5,001 nt of DNA from Thiomargarita sp. (GCA_023144675.1 JAGLFE010000441.1:1-5001), one strand, 5' to 3'. Shown: positions 1 to 5,001, counted from the stretch's first letter. Notes: generated by a model not told the origin, from the letters alone. Numbers and translations: made by a program.

Positions 1-240
1 CCATTTAAAATCCAAACTTCTAGCACCAAAATTAATCATAAAATTAACATTATCCCGTTCAATCTGAGAAAAATAGTTATTATATAAATTTACACTATTT
101 CTAGTAGTTGGATTATACCATGAATTCCTGCTAAAATGTGCTAGTAAATTACCTTTAAAAGTATAACCATGTCGAGCAAAAATTTCATTTAACTCAATCA
201 TTATTTTATTCAGGACTACCAAAATAATATAACGTAGCAT
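1..240 (-). CDS. YARHG-domain protein, 5' part (runs off window)
   Basis: An open frame of 80 codons starts with ATG at 240 and has no stop before the window edge. The start is supported by a Shine-Dalgarno GGAG nine bases upstream (about 250-253) and an in-frame TAA at 298-300. Residues about 17-68 match the YARHG domain: ELNEIFARHGYTF, then a hydrophobic/Phe stretch, the Trp-Tyr-x-Pro signature (SWYNPTTRN, residues 40-48), and a closing IERDNVNFM. The domain is usually extracellular or envelope-associated in bacteria and its molecular role is not established. The first 13 residues are hydrophobic (MLRYIILVVLNKI) but too short for a convincing signal peptide. The domain usually sits toward the C-terminus of longer proteins, so an N-terminal position is unusual and could mean a truncated or rearranged gene. 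Codons 7-15 lie within a repeat shared with the end of zapA. Family assignment is fairly sure; function is unknown. Confidence 0.75.
   Translation of the reverse strand, partial: MLRYIILVVLNKIMIELNEIFARHGYTFKGNLLAHFSRNSWYNPTTRNSVNLYNNYFSQIERDNVNFMINFGARSLDFKW
195..220 (-). repeat. 26-nt imperfect direct repeat, copy 1
   Basis: Read on the minus strand, this segment starts GGTAGTCCTGAATAAA and matches the segment beginning at the zapA stop codon (717-742). The first 16 bases are identical and 23 of 26 match overall. This copy lies inside the first codons of the YARHG gene (about codons 7-15). The two copies have the same orientation and are about 520 bp apart, flanking the 6S RNA locus. Confidence 0.6.
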
Positions 241-420
241 AAAAATTATCTCCGAATTAAAATTTTTTCCTAGTTTAAAACGATTTGAAATATTGGGTTA
301 CGTTTTACTGAACCAACACTATATACTTCAAGGTTTATAAAAGTGGTTATTTATGAAATGAATATTTAGAGAGGGAGGAGTAAAAACTGTTAGAAAATAT
401 TAATTCTATTCAACAAAAAA
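241..420. other. Gene-free spacer upstream of the YARHG gene
   Basis: This AT-rich spacer separates the 6S RNA 3' end from the YARHG start. It carries the YARHG Shine-Dalgarno (about 250-253) and must hold that gene's promoter unless the gene is read from the 6S locus. No convincing -35/-10 pair was found: TTGAAG followed 18 bases later by TAAAAC on the minus strand is only a weak candidate. The purine-rich plus-strand run around 370-382 resembles a ribosome binding site, but no open frame follows it. Confidence 0.4.
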
Positions 421-574
421 GGGTGGCATCCAACTATTTCTACTATAAAGGTTGGTTGTCTTGAACCGCAAGGTTCATAAGGGGATATCGGAGGAATACT
501 TTAGGCTTCCTACTCTAAAATGGCGTTTGTTCCAATTGGCAGGCTTGCACACCATATCCACTACGCTCCATCCC
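421..574 (-). ncRNA. ssrS: Probable 6S RNA
   Basis: 6S RNA folds into a rod with a central bubble that mimics an open promoter and sequesters the sigma70 RNA polymerase holoenzyme in stationary phase. Three things support it here. It lies on the zapA strand directly downstream of zapA, the usual gammaproteobacterial location. Near the 3' side, minus-strand TATGAACCTTGCGGTTCAAG (about 462-481) forms the GAACC/GGTTC hairpin seen in E. coli 6S as TTGAACCAAGGGTTCAAG. The ends pair: GGGATGG at the 5' end (568-574) with CCACCC at the 3' end (421-426) with one bulged A, followed on the minus strand by a run of six Ts (415-420). GGTGTGCAAGCC near the 5' side resembles E. coli GATGTTCGCAAGC. A likely apical hairpin is formed by AGGAA/TTCCT around 491-510. 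At about 154 nt it is somewhat shorter than the E. coli RNA (about 184 nt). Ends are estimates. Confidence 0.68.
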
Positions 575-576
575 AT

Positions 577-608
577 AATATATAAATTAAGTTCAAGTAT
601 TTACCTAA
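577..608 (-). promoter_or_regulatory. Possible 6S RNA promoter
   Basis: On the minus strand, the AT-rich run TATATATTAT ends just before the proposed 6S 5' end (GGGATGG). It can supply a -10 (TATATA at 579-584 or TATATT at 577-582). The only -35 at the right distance is TTAGGT (603-608, 18-nt spacer), which is a poor match. Placement rests mainly on the RNA start. Confidence 0.3.
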
Positions 609-651
609 CCTAACAGTATGAAAGAGGATACCAAAAATTCATATTACGATT

Positions 652-722
652 TGATAGTCCTAAAATAGATAATGGTAAACCTGTTAGGTCTTTGATACCT
701 GACAGGTTTTTTGAGACTATCA
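652..722. repeat. 8-bp inverted repeat flanking the hairpin
   Basis: TGATAGTC at 652-659 and GACTATCA at 715-722 are exact inverted copies that bracket the 677-709 hairpin. Together they could form a two-tier stem. The outer arm overlaps the end of the 26-nt repeat copy next to zapA, so the 652-742 interval looks like a small composite palindromic element between zapA and the 6S RNA. Confidence 0.45.
677..712 (+). terminator. Strong hairpin with T-tract, plus-strand orientation
   Basis: Arms 677-689 and 697-709 pair over 13 positions, with one G-U wobble when read as plus-strand RNA, around a seven-base loop. The T-run 707-712 follows, giving the classic shape of an intrinsic terminator for plus-strand transcription. 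In the minus direction the same hairpin contains an A-C mismatch and is followed only by TTT, so it would be a weaker terminator of the zapA operon. No plus-strand gene upstream of it was found, so it may block antisense transcription into the operon, work in both directions, or be a dispersed palindrome. Confidence 0.55.
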
Positions 723-742
723 CTACTTTATTCAGGACTACC
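717..742 (-). repeat. 26-nt imperfect direct repeat, copy 2 (at zapA stop)
   Basis: This copy begins at the last base of the zapA stop codon (742) and reads GGTAGTCCTGAATAAA on the minus strand, identical over 16 bases to 205-220 and 23/26 over the longer span. Its far end merges into the GACTATCA arm of the inverted repeat. Confidence 0.6.
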
Positions 743-1047
743 TACGATTTTATATCTGCTAAAGCACCTGCAAGCTTTTTTTGTAATCGTTCAACTTCAT
801 CATCTATAAGATATTTTTTATCATCTTTTTGATTCTTGCATTGTAAATATTCATGTACAATATTTAAAGCACTAACAACGACAATACGTTCTGTACTAAC
901 TATTTTACCACTTTCACGTACTTCTTTAATTTTTTGATTCAAATATTCAGCCGAAGCTATTAAAGTATCATGTTCTTTTTTAGGACAAGCAATTACATAA
1001 TCCTTATCCAAAATATGTAAATTAATGGGTATCGATTGATCACTCAT
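742..1047 (-). CDS. zapA: Cell division protein ZapA
   Basis: ZapA is a cytoplasmic protein that binds FtsZ and cross-links protofilaments to stabilise the Z ring at midcell. The 101 residues match the family's usual length. The N-terminal globular part (residues about 7-60) shows the family pattern: INLHILDKDYVIACP, then a helix with LIASAEYLNQKIKEVRESGKI, then TERIVVVSALNIVHEYL. It resembles Pseudomonas ZapA (ILDKEYCISCP, AALNITH, from memory). The C-terminal part (about 65-100) is charged and heptad-like, as expected for the tetramerising coiled coil. The start ATG overlaps the upstream stop in an ATGA (1044-1047), indicating translational coupling; the Shine-Dalgarno is weak. It is the last protein gene of the operon and the 6S RNA lies downstream. 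The identification is secure. Confidence 0.95.
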   Translation of the reverse strand: MSDQSIPINLHILDKDYVIACPKKEHDTLIASAEYLNQKIKEVRESGKIVSTERIVVVSALNIVHEYLQCKNQKDDKKYLIDDEVERLQKKLAGALADIKS

Positions 1048-1253
1048 GAATTAATTTCCATAGTTTTAAGTCGTTCAATCATACTTTCTACTCGTGTACG
1101 TGCTAGCTGGTTTTTTTCACGTAAATCTTTATTTTCAGAAATCAAAGCTGCTTCTTTTTTACGTAAAATCTTATTTTCATCTGCTTGCTGTTTACAAGTT
1201 TGAATCAGTATATCAATAGTTTCTTCTAATAATTGCAAATTTGATTTTTCCAT
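1044..1253 (-). CDS. TIGR02449-family coiled-coil protein (ZapB-like)
   Basis: This 69-residue cytoplasmic protein has no membrane segment and is nearly all predicted coiled coil: ENKILRKKEAALISENKDLREKNQLARTRVESMIERLKTME (residues about 26-66). The pattern ENxxLRxxEAA...LxEKNxxARxxVExMIxRLK matches the short protein encoded just upstream of zapA in pseudomonads (TIGR02449 family). Those proteins are often described as ZapB-like from size, coiled-coil nature and context. A role in Z-ring assembly with ZapA is therefore inference, not something the sequence proves. The start lies three bases after the mlaA stop with only a weak Shine-Dalgarno (GAAGAC), and the stop overlaps the zapA start by four bases, so translation is probably coupled along the operon. 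Confidence 0.88.
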   Translation of the reverse strand: MEKSNLQLLEETIDILIQTCKQQADENKILRKKEAALISENKDLREKNQLARTRVESMIERLKTMEINS

Positions 1254-1256
1254 ATT

Positions 1257-2060
1257 TTACAAGTCTTCTTCAGACTCATTATCTTCTGATTCATAATCGG
1301 ATTCATCATCGTCAAAAAGATCATCTTCCTCGTCTGTTTCTGGTATTTCACCATCATGAACTAAATAATGTCGCCTAGATAGATAAGCATCACGCATATA
1401 AGAATATTTATCCAAAGCTGCTTCTTCTAAAACACCTTCTAAAGTTAATAAATCTGATCGTAAATCTACTCCTTTTACCGCTTCACCAACCAAAATAGCT
1501 TGACCAGTATCAGTTGTGGGAGAAGCTGCGTAATAAAAAGTAGGATCAAATAATAAATCGGCTCCAATACCTAATACATCACGGGCTGAACTTGGTCCCA
1601 AAATTGGTAAAACTATATAAGGTCCACTATTTACCCCCCAATAACCTAAAGTTTGACCAAAATCTTCATCATGTTTGGATAAACCAATTTCTGAAGCAAC
1701 ATCTATAAAACCTAATAAACCAACTGTAGAATTGACAAAAAACCGTCCAGTATCTGAAGCCGCTTGTCCAAATTTGAATTGCAATAAATCATTAGCTATT
1801 ACCACAATGTCATCTAAATTATTAAAAAAGTTGGTAACACTTTTATTAACAGGGGTAGGAACTACATGTTTATAAGTTTTTGCAATTGGTTTCATCACAA
1901 TTTTGTCAATGCCATCATTAAATGCAAATACATGCCGATTTAATTTTTCAAAAGGATCATGGTCAGCATCAGCTACTGTAGGTGGAGTAGAACAACCAGC
2001 GATAACCAATAATGTTAAAAAAACCGTAAAAATATGTTTGTAATCAAAATAATTTGACAT
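1257..2060 (-). CDS. mlaA: MlaA (VacJ) outer-membrane lipid asymmetry lipoprotein
   Basis: MlaA sits in the inner leaflet of the outer membrane and removes mislocalised phospholipids from the outer leaflet, passing them to periplasmic MlaC and the MlaFEDB transporter. The 267-residue protein has a lipoprotein signal peptide with lipobox I20-A-G-C23. Ser follows the Cys, which fits outer-membrane sorting. The family core follows: DPFEKLNRHVFAFN (35-48), the SVTNFFNNLDDI region (74-85), GRFFVNSTVGLLGFIDVA (105-122), DFGQTLGYWGVNSGPYIVLPILGPSSARD (133-161), and a final YLSRRHYL helix. A strongly acidic tail (about 237-267, mostly Asp/Glu/Ser) extends beyond the usual core. The start is fixed by an excellent AAGGAGAT Shine-Dalgarno eight bases upstream. 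It is the first gene of an operon with the TIGR02449 gene and zapA; no other mla genes are in the window. Confidence 0.95.
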   Translation of the reverse strand: MSNYFDYKHIFTVFLTLLVIAGCSTPPTVADADHDPFEKLNRHVFAFNDGIDKIVMKPIAKTYKHVVPTPVNKSVTNFFNNLDDIVVIANDLLQFKFGQAASDTGRFFVNSTVGLLGFIDVASEIGLSKHDEDFGQTLGYWGVNSGPYIVLPILGPSSARDVLGIGADLLFDPTFYYAASPTTDTGQAILVGEAVKGVDLRSDLLTLEGVLEEAALDKYSYMRDAYLSRRHYLVHDGEIPETDEEDDLFDDDESDYESEDNESEEDL

Positions 2061-2154
2061 AGAAGTATCTCCTTTTGGTAATGATAATATAAATCACTTA
2101 AATTTTAACCATGTTTGTTGTAATTATAAATTATCAATAAAAAGTTTTATCTAT

Positions 2155-2183
2155 AGAATAAATTAGTTTTTTGGGTTTGTCAA
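2155..2183 (-). promoter_or_regulatory. Sigma70-type promoter for mlaA-zapA operon
   Basis: On the minus strand there is a perfect -35 TTGACA (2178-2183), a 17-base spacer and a -10 TATTCT (2155-2160, four of six consensus bases). The predicted start near 2148 leaves an untranslated leader of roughly 88 bases before the mlaA ATG. This is the best promoter match seen in the window. Confidence 0.65.
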
Positions 2184-2306
2184 GGTAATAGTGGACAAAA
2201 ATAGTCAGCTAAAATTTGTAATTTATATTTTAAAAATAATAAATCAATAATTTACAAGCTTTTGTTCTATATAAAGATTAAGATAATTTTATCAAAAATA
2301 AAATAT

Positions 2307-4253
2307 CTAAGATAAAGTTGCTTTAACTCCTGGTGGCAAACCTTTTCTATAAGGATTATTAGCAAACGCTTCTTTTAATGCTAAACCTAAATTTTCAAAA
2401 ATTAATGACCAAGCCGTGGTCGGTTCTGTAAATTGCTGAATATGAATTAAAATACTACAAGCCAATCCACCTGCCAGTCCATCCAAAAAATCATCCAAAT
2501 CTTCAGAACGTAAATCTTGATAAATAGTTTGCCCAATAATAAATTCTTGGCGTAATTGTGTATTTGAGAAATTAAATGGTAGCAATTGCCAAAATTTTCG
2601 TCCTTCAATACTTAAACCAACCCGAATTGCCTGTTCCTCTAAATCCAACTTTGAATTAACGCTACTGCCTGCACCATTTACGCCCCATTCAAGCATTCGC
2701 AAAGTTAAAATTTCTAATAAAGCTCTTCCCAATACCAATGCAGTGTCTTCCAAAACCACGTGGCTGGAACTTAAAACGGTAGCATTAAAATTAACTTGAA
2801 TAGTAAAACCAGCTTTATTGGCTAATAATTCCAACAATTGTTGCAATTCATTTATTTTAATGCTAGGCGCAACTTTAAAATCAAATTTATTTGGACGCTG
2901 TTTGGAAAAATCAACTGCTATTTCAACAAAACTTTCTGCCGTACCACGAGAGACGCAACTGTAATATAAAGATTTAGCTAAAACACTAATTTCACCTTGA
3001 GAAACATTTCGTTCTATGGGGTAATTATCCAGCAAAATATCAGCATGGCGTGGGGTAAATATTTTACTCAAAGCAATACCGATAGCTCTAAAAACACCTT
3101 CCCAACTATGATGCGGGTCTTCAACGCTACAAATCGTAATTGTAAGTTGGCAATTTAAGCCATTAACCAATCCCTGCATCAATTCTACTAAAGGTTGCCC
3201 TGAAGATATTTGCTCACAACGCAAGGCTAAAAACCAATTTAAGTCAAGATTATCAATCGCTTTTAATTGCAAATTAGGTACATCAGTTGCAAAATTAATC
3301 GCTACTTCGGCACTGCCATCATCAATCATACCCAATGCGGCACTGGTTTCTGCCAAGCGTTTAAATTTAGCGATTTCTTTACCCAAATATTCGCCCAACA
3401 TAAACCAATCATTATTTAACCAATCCAATTCAATTTCCACACATAATCGCCAAGCAATATGTTCAATCATGTGCGAAACAAAGTCATTAGGCGTATGGAT
3501 TTTTTTCTGTTTAACATCACCAAACTGCATAGTTATTGTTGGGATTTTAAAACAATTATAAACTTGTTGCGTATAATCGGATTGAATTAAAACTTCAAAA
3601 TCATCGCCACCAGTTGCGACCCCAATAACATGACATTGTGCCTGAAAACCAGCATTTGCTCCGACAACAGAATCTTCCACCACTACACATTTTTTAGGGT
3701 CAACACCTAATAATTTTGCACCTAATAAATAAGTATCAGGGGCGGGTTTTTTAGCCACTTTTTCAATATCATTACCAACAATATAGTCAAAATATTTGGC
3801 AATATTGCAACGGTTCAATATATCTTCCACATCAAGCCGAGTATTATTAGAAACAACCGCCATTTTCACATTCTGATTTTGTGCAACTTGTAAAATCTCA
3901 ATAATGCCTAAATGTAATTCAAAAACGCAACTATGTCGTGCCTGATGAAATACTTTTAAAATATCGGGCAAAACTATTTCAGTTTCTTGAATTTGAAAGT
4001 TATTTTCAATTGTTTCCAATATAATCTTCCAAAATTTAACAGAATCATAGGCAAATAAAGAACGAATAAACGGCTTAGAAATCGTAATACCCTGCCCAAA
4101 ATACTGTTCCAATATCTGATTACAAACAATTAAATCTAAAGACAAGGAATCAATTAATACGCCATCCATATCCCATAACATAGCTTGCGTGTTTACAGGT
4201 ATCCAAAATCGTTCAGCTAGACATTTTTTTCTTATTTGTTGTTTTATCTTCAT
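2307..4253 (-). CDS. HAD-IA hydrolase fused to two degenerate IGPD-like domains
   Basis: Residues about 24-225 form a HAD-IA phosphatase/phosphomutase-like domain: DMDGVLIDS with nucleophile D28 and acid D30, a helical cap, motif II VVSNN (S135), motif III lysine in KKPAPD (K168/K169) and motif IV VVEDSVVGANAG (E193, D194). All HAD catalytic motifs are present. Residues about 245-400 and 430-648 each resemble imidazoleglycerol-phosphate dehydratase (the HisB dehydratase fold). Copy 1 keeps a DHM-like histidine (SHM, H261) and the C-terminal HHxxE motif (H381, H382, E385), but WF replaces the first HH. Copy 2 begins with the family-like RGTAESFVEI (436-445), keeps H498 and E502-D503 of the first motif, and has lost the second (TTAWS, 612-616). 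It ends LPPGVKATL, like the IGPD tail PSxKGVL. Total length of 648 fits one HAD plus two IGPD units. The reaction is unknown. The protein is probably cytoplasmic. No Shine-Dalgarno precedes the ATG; M25 is an alternative start just before the nucleophile motif. Confidence 0.85.
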   Translation of the reverse strand: MKIKQQIRKKCLAERFWIPVNTQAMLWDMDGVLIDSLSLDLIVCNQILEQYFGQGITISKPFIRSLFAYDSVKFWKIILETIENNFQIQETEIVLPDILKVFHQARHSCVFELHLGIIEILQVAQNQNVKMAVVSNNTRLDVEDILNRCNIAKYFDYIVGNDIEKVAKKPAPDTYLLGAKLLGVDPKKCVVVEDSVVGANAGFQAQCHVIGVATGGDDFEVLIQSDYTQQVYNCFKIPTITMQFGDVKQKKIHTPNDFVSHMIEHIAWRLCVEIELDWLNNDWFMLGEYLGKEIAKFKRLAETSAALGMIDDGSAEVAINFATDVPNLQLKAIDNLDLNWFLALRCEQISSGQPLVELMQGLVNGLNCQLTITICSVEDPHHSWEGVFRAIGIALSKIFTPRHADILLDNYPIERNVSQGEISVLAKSLYYSCVSRGTAESFVEIAVDFSKQRPNKFDFKVAPSIKINELQQLLELLANKAGFTIQVNFNATVLSSSHVVLEDTALVLGRALLEILTLRMLEWGVNGAGSSVNSKLDLEEQAIRVGLSIEGRKFWQLLPFNFSNTQLRQEFIIGQTIYQDLRSEDLDDFLDGLAGGLACSILIHIQQFTEPTTAWSLIFENLGLALKEAFANNPYRKGLPPGVKATLS

Positions 4254-4261
4254 ATTTTGAT

Positions 4262-4288
4262 ATTATATTTTGAAAAGATTTTATTCAA
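4262..4288 (-). promoter_or_regulatory. Candidate promoter for the HAD/IGPD gene
   Basis: A perfect -10 TATAAT lies on the minus strand at 4262-4267, only eight bases before the ATG at 4253. A TTGAAT lies 15 bases further upstream (4283-4288), a short spacer. Transcription from this -10 would begin at or within a couple of bases of the start codon, consistent with the absence of a Shine-Dalgarno. The region is extremely AT-rich, so a chance match is likely enough to keep confidence low. Confidence 0.3.
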
Positions 4289-4310
4289 TCTAATTTATGT
4301 TGAAGAATAA

Positions 4311-4340
4311 TTCAGAATTTAATTAATTAGATTCTATAAT
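4311..4340 (+). promoter_or_regulatory. Candidate promoter for the lipoprotein gene
   Basis: A perfect -10 TATAAT is at 4335-4340, with a partial -35 TTCAGA (4311-4316) at an 18-base spacer. The predicted start near 4347 would leave a leader of about 70 bases. A second possible -10, TATAAC at 4396-4401, would leave almost no leader and has a 15-base spacer. The whole divergent spacer 4254-4415 is strongly AT-rich. Confidence 0.35.
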
Positions 4341-4415
4341 AATAAAACTTGATTAATAATTTTTTGTAGATTTTTTGCTAATAATTATTTTTTTTTATAA
4401 CTTGAGTAATATAAT

Positions 4416-4886
4416 ATGAATACTAAAATTATTTGCCTTTGTGCAGCGGTTACTATGTCTTTAGGAGCTTGTCAAGCAACTATGCCTTCTAATGAAACTA
4501 TCGGCGCAGTAGGTGGTGGAGCAGCTGGAGCAATAATTGGTTCTCGTTTTGGCGGAGGTAGTGGACAACATATTTCGATTGCAGTGGGTACTTTATTAGG
4601 TGTATTTGCTGGTAGTGCAATTGGATCTTCGATGGAACAAACTGATGTTACACGAACCCAACAAGTTTTAAATACCACACCACCAGGAGAACCAGTTGCT
4701 TGGACTAATGCTAATACTCAAACCCAATATACTGTAACTCCAATTAGTACTTTTAAAAATACCAGTGGACAAGATTGTCGTACTTATAATACGGTTGCTG
4801 TTATTGATCAAAAACGCGAAACTTTACAAGGAGAAGCTTGCCGTCAATTGGATGGTAATTGGAAAGCAATTGATCAAAAGAAATAA
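4416..4886 (+). CDS. Glycine-zipper lipoprotein, 17-kDa surface antigen family
   Basis: This 156-residue protein starts with a lipoprotein signal peptide ending in lipobox L16-G-A-C19. Gln follows the Cys, so outer-membrane sorting is likely. Residues about 28-72 form a glycine-zipper segment of two hydrophobic Gly/Ala-rich stretches (TIGAVGGGAAGAIIGSRFGGG and VGTLLGVFAGSAIG). The C-terminal half has the surface-antigen pattern seen in rickettsial 17-kDa antigen relatives: a PGEPVAWTN start (about 90-98), a VTPISTFKN strand, then DCRTYNT and GEACRQLDGNWK, with two cysteines (C121, C142) that could form a disulfide. Family members are envelope lipoproteins of unclear biochemical role. Only a weak GAG precedes the ATG, nine bases upstream, but the signal peptide starts right at this Met. 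The gene is divergent from the HAD/IGPD gene and appears to be transcribed alone. Confidence 0.88.
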   Translation: MNTKIICLCAAVTMSLGACQATMPSNETIGAVGGGAAGAIIGSRFGGGSGQHISIAVGTLLGVFAGSAIGSSMEQTDVTRTQQVLNTTPPGEPVAWTNANTQTQYTVTPISTFKNTSGQDCRTYNTVAVIDQKRETLQGEACRQLDGNWKAIDQKK

Positions 4887-4891
4887 AAAAG

Positions 4892-4903
4892 GTAACTATC
4901 TAC
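4892..4903 (+). repeat. 12-bp direct repeat GTAACTATCTAC, copy 1
   Basis: This motif lies six bases after the lipoprotein stop codon and recurs exactly at 4987-4998. The AACTAT inside it can also pair with ATAGTT at about 4909-4914 as a weak six-bp hairpin, too feeble to call a terminator. Confidence 0.5.
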
Positions 4904-4986
4904 TAAGAAATAGTTTATTTGAAATATCAAAGTTAAAGCTTTAGACTCCAAAATTTTTTTGATTTTTACTTCTATATAATTTATTT

Positions 4987-4998
4987 GTAACTATCTAC
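4987..4998 (+). repeat. 12-bp direct repeat GTAACTATCTAC, copy 2
   Basis: Exact second copy 95 bases after the first, in the same orientation and running to the window edge. The 90 bases between the copies are AT-rich and show no open frame or RNA-like structure. More copies could follow outside the window. Confidence 0.5.
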
Positions 4999-5001
4999 CA
5001 A

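Noticed and set aside
368..384. Purine-rich GAGGGAGGAGT as a plus-strand ribosome binding site
   Set aside because: No ATG, GTG or TTG with a sustained open frame follows at a suitable distance; nearby ATG codons hit stops almost at once.
195..742. CRISPR array from the repeated segments
   Set aside because: Only two imperfect copies about 520 bp apart, one inside a gene; no regular spacing and no cas genes.
1675..1875. Plus-strand open frame of 66 codons
   Set aside because: It lies wholly inside mlaA on the opposite strand, has no family resemblance and no ribosome binding site; it is a shadow of a secure gene.
2286..2304. Hairpin after the HAD/IGPD stop as terminator
   Set aside because: The stem is seven A/T pairs only, with no clear T-tract after it on the minus strand; too weak to call in such AT-rich DNA.
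2307..4253. Naming this gene hisB
   Set aside because: The HAD domain is of another subfamily, the IGPD-like unit is duplicated and both copies miss catalytic histidines, so histidine biosynthesis cannot be claimed; no other his gene is nearby.
4472..4678. Minus-strand open frame of 68 codons
   Set aside because: It is antisense to the glycine-zipper lipoprotein gene; its Pro-rich sequence mirrors the Gly/Ala codons of the real gene.

Overview
The window is AT-rich DNA from a bacterium that is almost certainly a gammaproteobacterium. The best evidence is the gene pair zapA plus the short coiled-coil partner typed as TIGR02449, with a 6S RNA-like locus directly downstream. This order is typical of gammaproteobacteria such as Pseudomonas. 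The very low GC content, short dispersed repeats and a YARHG-domain protein suggest an AT-rich environmental lineage, possibly a Thiotrichales/Beggiatoaceae-like sulfur bacterium, but that placement is inference only.

Layout. Positions 1-240 (minus) hold the 5' part of a YARHG-domain gene that runs off the left edge. Positions 241-741 contain no protein gene. They hold a probable 6S RNA (ssrS, about 421-574, minus), a strong hairpin with a T-tract on the plus strand (677-712) inside a short inverted repeat, and one copy of a 26-nt imperfect repeat whose other copy lies in the start of the YARHG gene. Positions 742-2060 (minus) are a compact three-gene operon: mlaA, a TIGR02449 coiled-coil gene and zapA. 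It is driven by a good promoter (TTGACA, 17-nt spacer, TATTCT) near 2155-2183. Positions 2307-4253 (minus) encode a 648-residue protein joining a HAD-IA phosphatase domain to two tandem, degenerate imidazoleglycerol-phosphate dehydratase (IGPD)-like domains. Positions 4416-4886 (plus) are a divergent glycine-zipper lipoprotein of the 17-kDa surface antigen type. The last 115 bases contain a 12-bp direct repeat.

How the genes fit together. The mlaA operon combines outer-membrane lipid asymmetry maintenance (MlaA) with Z-ring assembly (ZapA and its coiled-coil neighbour), so it is an envelope and division cluster. The 6S RNA downstream would regulate sigma70 RNA polymerase in stationary phase. 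The usual next gene in many relatives, the 5-formyltetrahydrofolate cyclo-ligase gene, is not seen here; the YARHG gene occupies that position.

The most unusual item is the HAD/tandem-IGPD protein. It resembles bifunctional HisB in outline (phosphatase plus dehydratase), but its HAD domain belongs to a different subfamily, its IGPD-like unit is duplicated, and each copy has lost a different part of the metal-binding motifs.
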